From NCBI GenBank assembly GCA_051745835.1, contig JBNJEL010000016.1, positions 1 to 26,273 on the forward strand: a stretch of DNA of 26,273 nucleotides. Reading direction: 5' to 3'. Positions 1-8,174 of this stretch are shown here, one piece after another. The stretch's first letter is position 1, and each line of letters begins with the position of its first letter. The translations under genes were made by a program, and so were the position numbers. Origin of the DNA: JBNJEL01 sp051745835 (GTDB lineage Bacteria > Bacillota > Halanaerobiia > Halobacteroidales > Acetohalobiaceae). The notes below the pieces were generated by a model. It was not told where the DNA came from and did not search any database. It saw only the letters and a program-made list of their open reading frames with translations.

Positions 1-100
1 TAGTGGACTAGTAGTATTAGAGATAATATTATTACTCACATGTATATCCTACATATTACAATACTTAATAAATTAACATTCTCCTCCATAATCACTCATA

Positions 101-130
101 AAAACAGAAAAACCGGCTATTAAGCCGGTT
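101..130 (-). terminator. Rho-independent terminator after the Tim44-domain gene
   Basis: Read on the minus strand, the arms AACCGGCT (130-123) and AGCCGGTT (118-111) form a perfect 8-bp stem around a 4-nt loop. A T-rich tail (TTT, C, TG, TTTT) follows. It lies 28 nt past the stop codon of the Tim44-domain gene and closes the last transcription unit of the window. The remaining bases 1-100 show no gene that I can support. Confidence 0.85.
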
Positions 131-157
131 GATAATATCTCCCGTCAAATTAAATAC

Positions 158-865
158 TTATTGACTCTCTCCTACCTCTTCTGTAAATGAATTAAATTCA
201 GTCAGCTTACTTATTGTTACTTCCTGATCTATCTGATCTAATACCCAACCATGATCTGCCCTAATTAACTTCCAAAGTTCACTAAACGCCTGTTTTTCTG
301 TAGAATCTCCTGAAACTACCTTATCACTATCTTCATCAATCACATAATCAATCATTGAACCTTTTATATAAACCCATATGCTATCTCGCTCATCTTCAAT
401 GTAATCCTGCACCTCAACAATTTTACTCTCTATTAGATTAATCTGTTCTAAAATATTCTTCCGCTTCTGCTCTAACATTTGATCCGTCTGTGTCTTATGC
501 TTCTTATATAATTTTTCACTAATATATTCTTTGGCTAAATCCTGATCTCTTTCCATCCAGGCAATCTGAACTTTAAAGAATATCTCTTCCACTCTTTCTA
601 ATATCTCATCCTTATTCCAAATCTGGTCGGTAGTAGCCGCCTGATTCATAACAGCATTGGACTCTTTGCTCTTATTGTTTATCCAATACTTACGAATCAA
701 ATAACCTATGATAATAAATGGCAATAAAATAATAGCAAATATTCCTCCTCCACCACTACCGCTGCCGCCACCTCCTCCAGCCCTAGCATATACTTCTACC
801 GTAGAATTAAGAAAGATAGATACTAAAAATAATACACCTAAATATTTCATTATCCTACGTTTCAT
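158..865 (-). CDS. Secreted/membrane-anchored Tim44-like domain protein
   Basis: About 235 residues. The N-terminus (MKRRIMKYLG followed by a hydrophobic run to about residue 25) looks like a signal peptide or signal anchor. A glycine/serine-rich stretch (about residues 29-42) and a second hydrophobic segment (about 43-60, ending in IRKYW) follow. The soluble C-terminal part (about 85-235) resembles the Tim44-like/MLTR fold, with the typical pattern of a helix containing ERVEEIFFKVQIAW, then YISEKLYKKH. In mitochondria Tim44 helps protein import, but the role of the bacterial relatives is unknown and I do not assign one. I chose the ATG at 865 because AGGAGGAG lies 7 nt upstream; an earlier in-frame ATG at 883 would overlap that ribosome binding site. 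The gene follows spoIVA by about 50 nt and ends at a strong terminator. Confidence 0.75.
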   Translation of the reverse strand: MKRRIMKYLGVLFLVSIFLNSTVEVYARAGGGGGSGSGGGGIFAIILLPFIIIGYLIRKYWINNKSKESNAVMNQAATTDQIWNKDEILERVEEIFFKVQIAWMERDQDLAKEYISEKLYKKHKTQTDQMLEQKRKNILEQINLIESKIVEVQDYIEDERDSIWVYIKGSMIDYVIDEDSDKVVSGDSTEKQAFSELWKLIRADHGWVLDQIDQEVTISKLTEFNSFTEEVGESQ

Positions 866-915
866 ATCTTTACTCCTCCTCATCCATATGCAGTAGCCGG
901 CTGTAAACCATCACA

Positions 916-2394
916 TTATAGAATAATACATATCAGACCACCACTGCCCTCATTAACCACCTTCTGTAAGGTATCCTGTAACTTATCTTGAGCATTACCA
1001 GGCATCCGATATAACTTATTTTGAATTCCATCCCGTACCAGACCATGTAATGAACGACCTAAGAAATCAGTATCCCAGATAGCACTTGGATTCTCCTCAA
1101 ACTCCTCCTGTAAGAAGTCAATTAACTCTTCACACTGTTTTTCTGTCCCCACCACCGGTGAAACTTCCGTATTAATATCAGCTCTAATCATATGAATCGA
1201 AGGAGCCGAAGCATTCAGTTTAACGCCAAACTGCCCCCCGCGTTTAATTAATTCCGGTTCATCAAAGACTAAATCATCTAACTGCGGCTGCACAATACCG
1301 TAGCCCTTCTCCTCTACTTCTAAAAGAGCCTGCGCTACCTTATCATACTTCTCCTTAGCTGTACTTAACTCTTGAATTAGATTAAAGAGGTGATGTTCCC
1401 CCTCAATCTCTAAACCAGTCTCCTCATTAATTACATCATAAAACAGCTGCTCTTGAAGGTTAATATTTATCTCTGCTAAACCAAATCCTAAATCCATATT
1501 CTCTAAGATAATCTCCTGAGCATACTCATAGTCAGCTAAATTATTTAATCCCGCTTCGATATCCCTTAGTCGTACCACATCAGCTAACGCATCATTAACA
1601 CTCTCATTTAGTTCCTCACTCAACCAATGCTCTCCAGTTAACTCATCAATCCAGAGCGGTAAGTCAACATTAATCTCACGAATCGGAAACTCATAGAGAA
1701 TCTCCTGTAAGAGCTCGCTAATATCTGCACCACTTAAGTTAGCACAATCAATCGGAATCACAGGTTTATTATACTTCTCCTCTAACTCTTCTTTAAGTCT
1801 TGCTACTCGCTGACTATTAGGATCAGTAGTATTGAGCGTAATTAAGTACGGCTTACCTAACTCCTCTAACTCCGAGATAACTCGCTCCTCAGCCGCAATA
1901 TAGCTTTCACGAGACAGTTCAGTGATACTACCATCAGTGGTCACGACTAGTCCAATTGTCGAATGCTCCTCAATCACCTTCTTAGTTCCTAACTCCGCTG
2001 CCTCTTGAAATGGAATTGCATCATCAAACCACGGTGTAACTACCATGCGCGGGCCATCTTCCTCTTCATAGCCTAATGCTCCATCGACTTGATAACCAAC
2101 ACAGTCTACCAACCGCACACGAAAATCCAGATTTTCATCTAATTCGATCTTAGTACCTTCATTAGGTATAAACTTAGGCTCAGTGGTCATAATTGTTCTT
2201 CCTGCGCCGCTCTGTGGTAGTTCATCTTGAGTGCGCTCACGCTCATACTCATCCTCCATATTAGGCAACACCAATAAATCCATAAACTGTTTAATAAAGG
2301 TTGATTTACCTGTGCGCACCGGACCAACAACACCAATATAGATATCGCCGCCTGTCCGTGCCGCAATATCCTGATAAATATTGTACTCCTCCAT
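916..2394 (-). CDS. spoIVA: Stage IV sporulation protein A (spore coat morphogenetic ATPase)
   Basis: 492 residues, the usual full length for SpoIVA. In B. subtilis SpoIVA is an ATP-hydrolysing protein that polymerises on the forespore outer membrane and forms the platform for coat and cortex assembly. The sequence shows a Walker A motif GPVRTGKST (residues 24-32), a sensor region with paired threonines at about 70-71, a Walker-B-type aspartate in LVDCVG (D97), and the hallmark C-terminus GGLICIIL, all matching the family. The ATG at 2394 is preceded by AAGGGGG. It is separated from gpsA by a terminator, so it probably has its own, likely mother-cell-specific, promoter in the 228-nt gap. This gene is a strong marker that the lineage makes endospores. 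Confidence 0.97.
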   Translation of the reverse strand: MEEYNIYQDIAARTGGDIYIGVVGPVRTGKSTFIKQFMDLLVLPNMEDEYERERTQDELPQSGAGRTIMTTEPKFIPNEGTKIELDENLDFRVRLVDCVGYQVDGALGYEEEDGPRMVVTPWFDDAIPFQEAAELGTKKVIEEHSTIGLVVTTDGSITELSRESYIAAEERVISELEELGKPYLITLNTTDPNSQRVARLKEELEEKYNKPVIPIDCANLSGADISELLQEILYEFPIREINVDLPLWIDELTGEHWLSEELNESVNDALADVVRLRDIEAGLNNLADYEYAQEIILENMDLGFGLAEININLQEQLFYDVINEETGLEIEGEHHLFNLIQELSTAKEKYDKVAQALLEVEEKGYGIVQPQLDDLVFDEPELIKRGGQFGVKLNASAPSIHMIRADINTEVSPVVGTEKQCEELIDFLQEEFEENPSAIWDTDFLGRSLHGLVRDGIQNKLYRMPGNAQDKLQDTLQKVVNEGSGGLICIIL

Positions 2395-2463
2395 TATCTG
2401 ACCCCCTTAAGATTATCACAGACTAACCATATAGCTCATCAAATTAATCAATTTCTTCCGAAT

Positions 2464-2492
2464 AAGTTATGGAATTATAAAGACTATATCAA
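2464..2492 (-). promoter_or_regulatory. Possible SigE-type sporulation promoter of spoIVA
   Basis: On the minus strand TTGATATA (2492-2485) is followed after 13 nt by CATAACTT (2471-2464). This partly matches the B. subtilis SigE pattern (ATA-containing -35; CATACAAT-like -10 at 13-15 nt). The -10 also fits the SigK form CATAnnnTA. It would place the start near 2455, about 60 nt before the spoIVA ATG. spoIVA is a SigE target in B. subtilis. The region is very AT-rich, so chance similarity is a real possibility. Confidence 0.35.
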
Positions 2493-2574
2493 TATATATA
2501 TATGAATCTAATACCAAAATATTCTTTTCTAACTTAAATTTATAACCCAAAACGATTAAAAACAACCTAAATAT

Positions 2575-2602
2575 AAAAAAGACAGAGGAATTATCCCCTG
2601 CC
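2575..2602 (-). terminator. Rho-independent terminator after gpsA
   Basis: Minus strand GGCAGGGGA (2602-2594), loop TAAT, TCCTCTGTC (2589-2581), giving nine base pairs including two G-U pairs, followed by six Ts. It lies 20 nt past the gpsA stop and separates the DUF512-der-plsY-gpsA unit from spoIVA. Confidence 0.88.
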
Positions 2603-2622
2603 TTAATCTAGCAATATTAAAT

Positions 2623-3654
2623 TTACCAGTTCTCTTTATTCTCTACTACTTCTTCGATCTCATGCTTCTTACCTCGCATCATTAGCTCATTAACAGCCTG
2701 TCGCGGTGCCTTATCCTCAAATAAGACCTGATAGGCTTGATTAATAATTGGGGCTTCTACATCATACTCTTCCGCTAAGCGATAAGCTGCCTGAGTAGTT
2801 CTTACACCTTCAGCAACCATCTTAATCTCTGCTAATGCCTGCTCTAGACTCAGTCCTTGACCGATCTTTGTACCTAATCGTCTATTTCTACTATGTTCAC
2901 TAGCACAGGTTACTACTAAATCACCAATACCTGATAAGCCAGCAAAGGTCATCGGATCAGCTCCTAAAGCTACACCAAGTCGCTTAACCTCTGCCAAACC
3001 GCGGGTAATTAAAGCTGCTTGAGTATTATCTCCATAACCTAATCCATCAGTAATCCCCGCTGCAATAGCAATAATATTCTTTAGAGCGCCACCTAACTCC
3101 ACACCCTGCACATCGGGATTAGTATAAACACGAAAAACATCAGACATAAACAGATCTTGGACTTGCTCAGCTACTTCTCTAATCTGACTTGCTACCACTA
3201 CTGTCGTAGGTAAGCCGCGACTTACTTCTTCGGCGTGGCTAGGACCTGATAAGACAGCAATATTATTATGTAAACTCTGATCTAATTCCTCCTTTAACAC
3301 TTCCGACATTGAATAGAAAGTCTCATCCTCAATCCCTTTAGTAGCGCTGACAATAATCGTTTCCGGAGTTAATAAGCCTCGCAGCTGCTTGGCTATTGTT
3401 CTAATTGCCTCCGAAGGCACTACTACCGTTACTAATCCTACATCACTTACAGCCTCCTGTAAGTCAGTAGTAGCTGTAATATTAGCCGGAAACTCCACTC
3501 CCGGTAAGTAATCAGAATTACTCCGAGACTGATTAATCTCACTAACTACCGTTTCAGAAATATCACATAGCGAAACGTTATAACCATTATTAGCCAGTAG
3601 AATAGCTAAGGCACTACCCCAGCTACCACCTCCTATAACAGCTACTTCTTCCAT
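2623..3654 (-). CDS. gpsA: NAD(P)-dependent glycerol-3-phosphate dehydrogenase
   Basis: About 343 residues. It reduces dihydroxyacetone phosphate to sn-glycerol 3-phosphate, the backbone for phospholipids, in the cytoplasm. An N-terminal Rossmann motif GGGSWGSALA, the substrate-site SATKGIE segment, the catalytic-lysine region ELGGALKNIIAIAAG and the GLGYGDNTQAALITRGLAE block are all present and in family order. Two start codons are possible. The ATG at 3660 sits only 1 nt from the AGGGGG ribosome binding site, while the ATG at 3654 has a 7-nt spacing, so I chose 3654. It follows plsY by under 20 nt, so substrate supply (GpsA) and the first acylation (PlsY) are co-expressed. A terminator ends the unit directly downstream. 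Confidence 0.96.
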   Translation of the reverse strand: MEEVAVIGGGSWGSALAILLANNGYNVSLCDISETVVSEINQSRSNSDYLPGVEFPANITATTDLQEAVSDVGLVTVVVPSEAIRTIAKQLRGLLTPETIIVSATKGIEDETFYSMSEVLKEELDQSLHNNIAVLSGPSHAEEVSRGLPTTVVVASQIREVAEQVQDLFMSDVFRVYTNPDVQGVELGGALKNIIAIAAGITDGLGYGDNTQAALITRGLAEVKRLGVALGADPMTFAGLSGIGDLVVTCASEHSRNRRLGTKIGQGLSLEQALAEIKMVAEGVRTTQAAYRLAEEYDVEAPIINQAYQVLFEDKAPRQAVNELMMRGKKHEIEEVVENKENW

Positions 3655-3671
3655 AATCATTCCCCCTACTG

Positions 3672-4286
3672 TTAGTCATTCTGCTCTACATCTATATTCC
3701 AACCAATCTTCTTCTCTTCCCCGCGTAATAATCGTTTAATATTAGGTCGATGGCGATAGATCACAAAGACAGCTATTGCCAAACCTAATCCGACATACGG
3801 TAATGGTCGATCAAGTAAGAAAGCTAACATCGGAATTAAGAGCGCTCCTACAATCGAACCTAAAGATACATAGCGCATCGTCAAAACTACCACCAACCAG
3901 ACAAAGAAGGCTACTAACACCGTTTGCGGCAAGAGATTAATTAAAACTCCTACCGAAGTAGCCACTCCGCGCCCGCCATTAAAATTTAAAAAGAGCGACC
4001 AATTATGTCCGACAATAGCCGCTAACCCAGCTAAGATAATTACCAGCGGATTCGTTCCTACGATATATTGAGCTAACACCACACTAATATATCCTTTACT
4101 AATATCAAATAAAGCTACTATAATCCCCATGCCAAAGCCCATCACACGGTAGGCATTAGTAGCCCCAATATTACCACTGCCATACTCTCTAATATCAACT
4201 CCTTTAACCAACCGAGTTAAAAGCAATCCAAAAGGAATTGAACCTAACAGATAACCAACTACAAGTACCACCAAATAACTTAACAT
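3672..4286 (-). CDS. plsY: Acyl-phosphate:glycerol-3-phosphate acyltransferase
   Basis: 204 residues, normal for PlsY, an integral membrane enzyme that transfers an acyl group from acyl-phosphate to glycerol 3-phosphate, giving lysophosphatidic acid. The three conserved PlsY loops are visible: GSGNIGATNAYR near residues 37-48, GHNWSLFLNFNGGRGVATS in the middle, and a late RHRPNIKRLL basic segment. Several hydrophobic membrane segments separate them. The ATG at 4286 has a TAGGAGG site about 9 nt upstream. It lies between der and gpsA in a compact unit, and PlsC, which performs the next acylation, is encoded at 12282-12878 in the same window. Confidence 0.96.
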   Translation of the reverse strand: MLSYLVVLVVGYLLGSIPFGLLLTRLVKGVDIREYGSGNIGATNAYRVMGFGMGIIVALFDISKGYISVVLAQYIVGTNPLVIILAGLAAIVGHNWSLFLNFNGGRGVATSVGVLINLLPQTVLVAFFVWLVVVLTMRYVSLGSIVGALLIPMLAFLLDRPLPYVGLGLAIAVFVIYRHRPNIKRLLRGEEKKIGWNIDVEQND

Positions 4287-4301
4287 GCTAACTGCCTCCT
4301 A

Positions 4302-5618
4302 TTAATTTCTATTCCGCGCCACAAGTCGAATTGGAGTTCCTTCAAAACCAAACTCCTCACGAATCTTATTCTCTAGATAACGTTTATAGGATGAATCCAT
4401 CAATTCCTGATTATTAACAAAGAGAATAATTAACGGTGGCTTGACTCGCGGCTGAGTAGCATAATAGATCTTTAAACGCTTACCATTATCGGACGGCGGC
4501 TGATGCATCGCTACTGCTTCATTAATTACCTTATTTAATAAATTAGTCTTAACCCGCCGTGCATGCTGCTCAGCTACATAATTGACTATATTTAAGATCT
4601 CGAAGATTCGCTGACCTGTTAGCGCAGAAACAAAAGTAATAGGAGCAAAATCTAAAAAGCTAGCTTCATGCATCACTTCCGTAGCAAAACGCTGAGCAGT
4701 ATTATCATCTTTATCAATTAAGTCCCACTTATTAACTACTAAGACCATTGCTTTACCTTCTTCTTTCGCATAACCGGCTATCTTTTTGTCCTGACGCGTA
4801 ATTCCTTCCGTTGCATCGATCATCATCAATGCTATATCTGACCGATCGATAGCTTGAAGGGATCTAATCACACTATACTTTTCCACGCCAGCATCAACAT
4901 TACTTCGCTTCCGCATTCCGGCGGTATCAATAATTGCGTAATTCTGATCGCCTACCTCAAAGTAGGTATCAATAGCATCTCTAGTTGTACCCGGTATGTC
5001 GCTAACAATTACCCGATTCTCTCCTAAGAGAGTATTAACTAAAGAAGACTTACCGACATTGGGACGACCAATTACAGACATCTTAATCGTATCTTCATCA
5101 TACTCCGGCTCCTCGCGCATAGGAAAGTTAGTCACGACTTCATCTAATAGATCACCAGTATTGAGTCCATGCTCTGCTGAAATAGCAATCGGCTCTCCTA
5201 AGCCTAACTCATAGAAATCATACTTAACTTCTTCTTCTAACTCCTTACTATCTACCTTATTAACTGCTAAAACAATCGACTGTCCACTCTTCCTTAGTAG
5301 ATTAGCTACTTCACGATCCATCGGCTGAATACCAGCGCGCCCATCAACAACAAAGATTACTACCTCAGCCTCATTAATCGCTATCTGTGCTTGGGTTCTA
5401 ATCTCCTCTTTTAACTTCTTATCACTATTAAGATCTATTCCACCCGTATCAACTAATAAAAAGTGATCATTTAACCACTCCGCTTCCGCATAGAGTCGAT
5501 CACGAGTAATACTTGGTTCATCCTCGACTATCGAAATCCGATTACCCACAATTCGATTAAAGAGAGTCGATTTTCCTACATTTGGTCTACCTATAATTGC
5601 TACAATTGGTTTATTCAT
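4302..5618 (-). CDS. der: Ribosome-biogenesis GTPase Der (EngA)
   Basis: 438 residues, full length. Der is an essential GTPase with two tandem G domains that acts in assembly of the 50S ribosomal subunit. Two P-loops reading GRPNVGKS occur near residues 10 and 184, each followed by its own DTxG (VDTGG; IDTAG) and NKxD (NKVD; NKWD) motifs. The C-terminal about 90 residues are the KH-like domain (with TQPRVKPPLIILFVN). The ATG at 5618 overlaps the end of the upstream DUF512 gene by 8 nt, which suggests translational coupling. The der-gpsA neighbourhood leading to spoIVA is also seen in B. subtilis, here with plsY inserted. Confidence 0.98.
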   Translation of the reverse strand: MNKPIVAIIGRPNVGKSTLFNRIVGNRISIVEDEPSITRDRLYAEAEWLNDHFLLVDTGGIDLNSDKKLKEEIRTQAQIAINEAEVVIFVVDGRAGIQPMDREVANLLRKSGQSIVLAVNKVDSKELEEEVKYDFYELGLGEPIAISAEHGLNTGDLLDEVVTNFPMREEPEYDEDTIKMSVIGRPNVGKSSLVNTLLGENRVIVSDIPGTTRDAIDTYFEVGDQNYAIIDTAGMRKRSNVDAGVEKYSVIRSLQAIDRSDIALMMIDATEGITRQDKKIAGYAKEEGKAMVLVVNKWDLIDKDDNTAQRFATEVMHEASFLDFAPITFVSALTGQRIFEILNIVNYVAEQHARRVKTNLLNKVINEAVAMHQPPSDNGKRLKIYYATQPRVKPPLIILFVNNQELMDSSYKRYLENKIREEFGFEGTPIRLVARNRN

Positions 5619-6951
5619 TTACCCCACCTCCAGGTTGAATCTTAACTAACTGCTCCACTAAATCCGCTGCTTCATTCTCTACTATAATAAAGTCTAACTC
5701 GGGAAACTCTGCTCTTAGATCATCAATATGCAGATCATCAATCAATAATTGATCATCATTTAAGAGTACTGCCGGCAAGACTACTTGATTAGCTACTACT
5801 TTATTACGCAGTGCTCTAATTATATCTGCTCCTGCTAAGAGTCCAGTCACCGTTACTTCGCTGCCGAAAAATTGATTCTGAACTTCTAACAGTTCAATCT
5901 TAAGTCCAGTAATCTGATTTAATCTATCAATTAGTGGTGCTAAAGCCTTCTTACCTAACTCTCCAGTAACAAGAGTATATTCGCGCGATTTCGATAATGC
6001 AGTAGGTAACTCATCCTCTAACTGAGCAAACTGCTGCCATAGACGGCGCACCATTCCCACGCCATTCTCTAACTGCGGAAAGCCGTTATACTCCTCAGCA
6101 GGCGGTATTTCTCTATCAGCTAATAAATAGAACTCATCAGAAAGATAGATAAAGTTGCTCTCCTCTCTGTTACGTAACTTCTCCTGCCAAGTCGTAACCT
6201 GCTCAATTACTTCCTCTGCTTCATTAGCCCTAAAAGAACGCAGGGGATATAGATTATTACGATACTTCGTTAAACCAACTGGTACTACTGCTAAGCTTTT
6301 AATTGCAGCAGATAGTTCAATTAAATCACTAATCGTTCTATCTAGCTCAGCTCCATCATTAAACTCCGGACAGAGTACAATCTGTGTATGAAATTGAATT
6401 CCTGCCTCAGCTAACTCCTTTAAAATAGATAAGATCTCTCCGGCTGTTGAATTACGCATCATCTTAGCTCTCAATTGAGGATTAGTAGTATGTACTGACA
6501 CATATAAGGGACTTAAGTGTAACCGCTTAATCCGCTCTAACTCATCTTGGCTTAGATTAGTTAGAGTAATATAGCTGCCCTGTAAAAAAGAAAATCTATA
6601 ATCATCATCTTTTAGGTTCAATGTCTTACGCAAGCCCTCAGGTGCTTGATTAACAAAACAGAAGATACAGTTATTACTACACTTCTTTAATTTATCATAA
6701 ATAATTCCTGAAAATTCTAACCCTAAATCTTCATCATACTCCTTTTCAATCTCTAATAGCCATTCTTCACCGCTTGATTTCTTAATTAACACTTCCAAAT
6801 ATAGGTCTGTACACAAAAACTTATAATCTATATAATCTCTTATTTGTTGACCATCAATCTCTACTAATTGATCTCCCACTTCAATACCTAATTCTGCTGC
6901 TATACTATCTGCTCGAACATTAACTATCTCTACATATTGATTATCAACCAT
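5611..6951 (-). CDS. PDZ domain, radical-SAM-like DUF512 iron-sulfur protein
   Basis: About 446 residues. The N-terminal about 60 residues form a PDZ-like domain (VNVRADSIAAELGIEVGDQLVEIDGQ compressed: substrate-binding loop then GDQLVEIDG). Next is a cysteine cluster CSNNCIFC (C91, C95, C98), the CX3CX2C pattern of radical SAM proteins that hold a 4Fe-4S cluster. A barrel-like section with SVHTTNPQLR and HTQIVLCPEFND follows, and the C-terminal about 200 residues match the DUF512 family. The substrate is unknown. The ATG at 6951 was preferred over the GTG at 6963 because AAGGTGG lies 8 nt before the ATG and would overlap the GTG. It heads the unit with der and has a SigA-type promoter just upstream. 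Confidence 0.9.
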   Translation of the reverse strand: MVDNQYVEIVNVRADSIAAELGIEVGDQLVEIDGQQIRDYIDYKFLCTDLYLEVLIKKSSGEEWLLEIEKEYDEDLGLEFSGIIYDKLKKCSNNCIFCFVNQAPEGLRKTLNLKDDDYRFSFLQGSYITLTNLSQDELERIKRLHLSPLYVSVHTTNPQLRAKMMRNSTAGEILSILKELAEAGIQFHTQIVLCPEFNDGAELDRTISDLIELSAAIKSLAVVPVGLTKYRNNLYPLRSFRANEAEEVIEQVTTWQEKLRNREESNFIYLSDEFYLLADREIPPAEEYNGFPQLENGVGMVRRLWQQFAQLEDELPTALSKSREYTLVTGELGKKALAPLIDRLNQITGLKIELLEVQNQFFGSEVTVTGLLAGADIIRALRNKVVANQVVLPAVLLNDDQLLIDDLHIDDLRAEFPELDFIIVENEAADLVEQLVKIQPGGGVNE

Positions 6952-6987
6952 TCTTTCGACCACCTTAAATTTTACAATCTATCTTAT

Positions 6988-7016
6988 ATTATCTTATATC
7001 AGATTAAATTAGTCAA
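6988..7016 (-). promoter_or_regulatory. SigA-type promoter of the DUF512-der-plsY-gpsA unit
   Basis: Minus strand TTGACT (7016-7011), 17-nt spacer, GATAAT (6993-6988). The -35 and the -10 each differ from consensus at one base, and the spacing is optimal. Initiation near 6981 would give a leader of about 30 nt ahead of the ATG at 6951. It sits in the 87-nt gap between the capping-subunit gene and the DUF512 gene. Confidence 0.75.
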
Positions 7017-7038
7017 GCTATATTAAAATTCTCCTTAA

Positions 7039-7239
7039 TTAATGTTTAACCAAAATATAAATACCATTACCCAAATCATGAGCCATCGAAAAGGTCAACC
7101 TAGAAATTAACATCGCTATATATTCCAGCTCCTTTTCATCTTCTGCATAAAAGATTGGAGCATATCCTGCCTCCACTCTAGATTTATCTCGTTCTAAAAC
7201 TACAATCGCTAAAATGTTATTAGTTAAGCTAACATCCAT
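7039..7239 (-). CDS. Small partner of YIEGIA protein (capping complex subunit family)
   Basis: About 66 residues with no membrane segment or signal peptide. The sequence (start MDVSLTNNILAIVVLERD; end LGNGIYILVKH) resembles the small family annotated as 'capping complex subunit for YIEGIA', which is encoded beside YIEGIA genes in spore-forming Firmicutes. It follows the YIEGIA gene here by about 14 nt, which supports the call. Its biochemical function is not known to me. The ATG at 7239 has GGAGGG 8 nt upstream; a TTG six bases earlier is less likely. Confidence 0.75.
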   Translation of the reverse strand: MDVSLTNNILAIVVLERDKSRVEAGYAPIFYAEDEKELEYIAMLISRLTFSMAHDLGNGIYILVKH

Positions 7240-7253
7240 TACCAAATCCCTCC

Positions 7254-8150
7254 TTAATCAGCAGCACCTTGACCTGCTTTTGAAGCTAAAGGTCTGCGCT
7301 TAGAACTCTCTAATATCGGAGTATTCTCTACTGCCTCCTTAATCCACTTCTCATCAGGTTCAATCGGTACAATAATAATACAGACGCGACCTGTATCTAA
7401 ATTCAGACGAGCTAAAGGAGTATAATCCTGCACCCCCTGATCTAGCTTAACACCTAGCTGAGTAATCACATCATGTAAAATTGCCTGTCGTTGACCAATA
7501 TTAATCAACGTAGCTCGAGCATTATCATCAAGGGGGTCAATAGTAATTCCAATTCCGCCTTCTTTCCAGTGCTTTAATGATTCATTTAGACCAACATTCA
7601 TTATCACCACATCATCAATCGTAATATTAGCACCATTAGGTCCGCTAAACTTTAGTTCGACCACATCTACTTTAGCTATATCCTTAATACTCTTTTCCGA
7701 CATTACTCGCTCCAATATTAAAGCAACAATTAATCCAGCAATCACACCACCATACCATGTAGAAAGTCTTACTCCCACAGTAGTTACTAAAGCTACTAAC
7801 ATTGCTAGATAATTACGAGCTTCAAAAACTTTAGAGATTCCTTCAATATAAGCACTACCCCGCGGTACTAACTCTGTCTTTTCTAACTCAGTTAAAAAAT
7901 CACGCTCCATACTGCGAATATTACTAAATTGTTGTGCTGCCAACGAAAGAAAAGTAATTGCCACATAATCTCCCTCTAATAGAGCCGGGAGTACTAATCC
8001 TCCTAATCCTGCAGCAATAAATCCTAATGCTAAATGTACCACGTAACCGTGAGGATAACCCGGATACTGACGATAATCAATCCGTAACATCCAAAAGCGC
8101 ACTATCGTCCCTAATACTAAACTTGAAATAATCATTCTTCCATACTCCAT
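7254..8150 (-). CDS. YIEGIA-family membrane protein
   Basis: 298 residues. The name-giving motif appears as AYIEGISKVFEARNYLAM near residues 100-117 (final A changed to S). The N-terminal half carries several hydrophobic membrane segments (about 7-20, 37-75, 118-145). The C-terminal half (about 155-298) is soluble and includes the block PNGANITIDDVVIMNVG. The family is conserved in endospore formers, commonly beside a small partner gene and near sporulation genes. The exact function is not established to my knowledge. Here it lies between spoIIP and the partner gene, in one tightly packed unit. The ATG at 8150 has AAAGGAG 10 nt upstream. Confidence 0.85.
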   Translation of the reverse strand: MEYGRMIISSLVLGTIVRFWMLRIDYRQYPGYPHGYVVHLALGFIAAGLGGLVLPALLEGDYVAITFLSLAAQQFSNIRSMERDFLTELEKTELVPRGSAYIEGISKVFEARNYLAMLVALVTTVGVRLSTWYGGVIAGLIVALILERVMSEKSIKDIAKVDVVELKFSGPNGANITIDDVVIMNVGLNESLKHWKEGGIGITIDPLDDNARATLINIGQRQAILHDVITQLGVKLDQGVQDYTPLARLNLDTGRVCIIIVPIEPDEKWIKEAVENTPILESSKRRPLASKAGQGAAD

Positions 8151-8174
8151 ATCTAGTAGGCTCCTTTAGTTAAT

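Noticed and set aside
74..100. Tiny minus-strand frame M-S-D-Y-G-G-E-C past the last terminator, resembling the leader peptide's SDYG
   Set aside because: No ribosome binding site before its ATG, only eight codons, and it lies beyond a strong terminator; the resemblance is probably chance.
708..896. Plus-strand frame rich in proline opposite the Tim44-domain gene
   Set aside because: It is the antisense reading of the glycine-rich stretch; the minus-strand gene has a clear ribosome binding site and domain.
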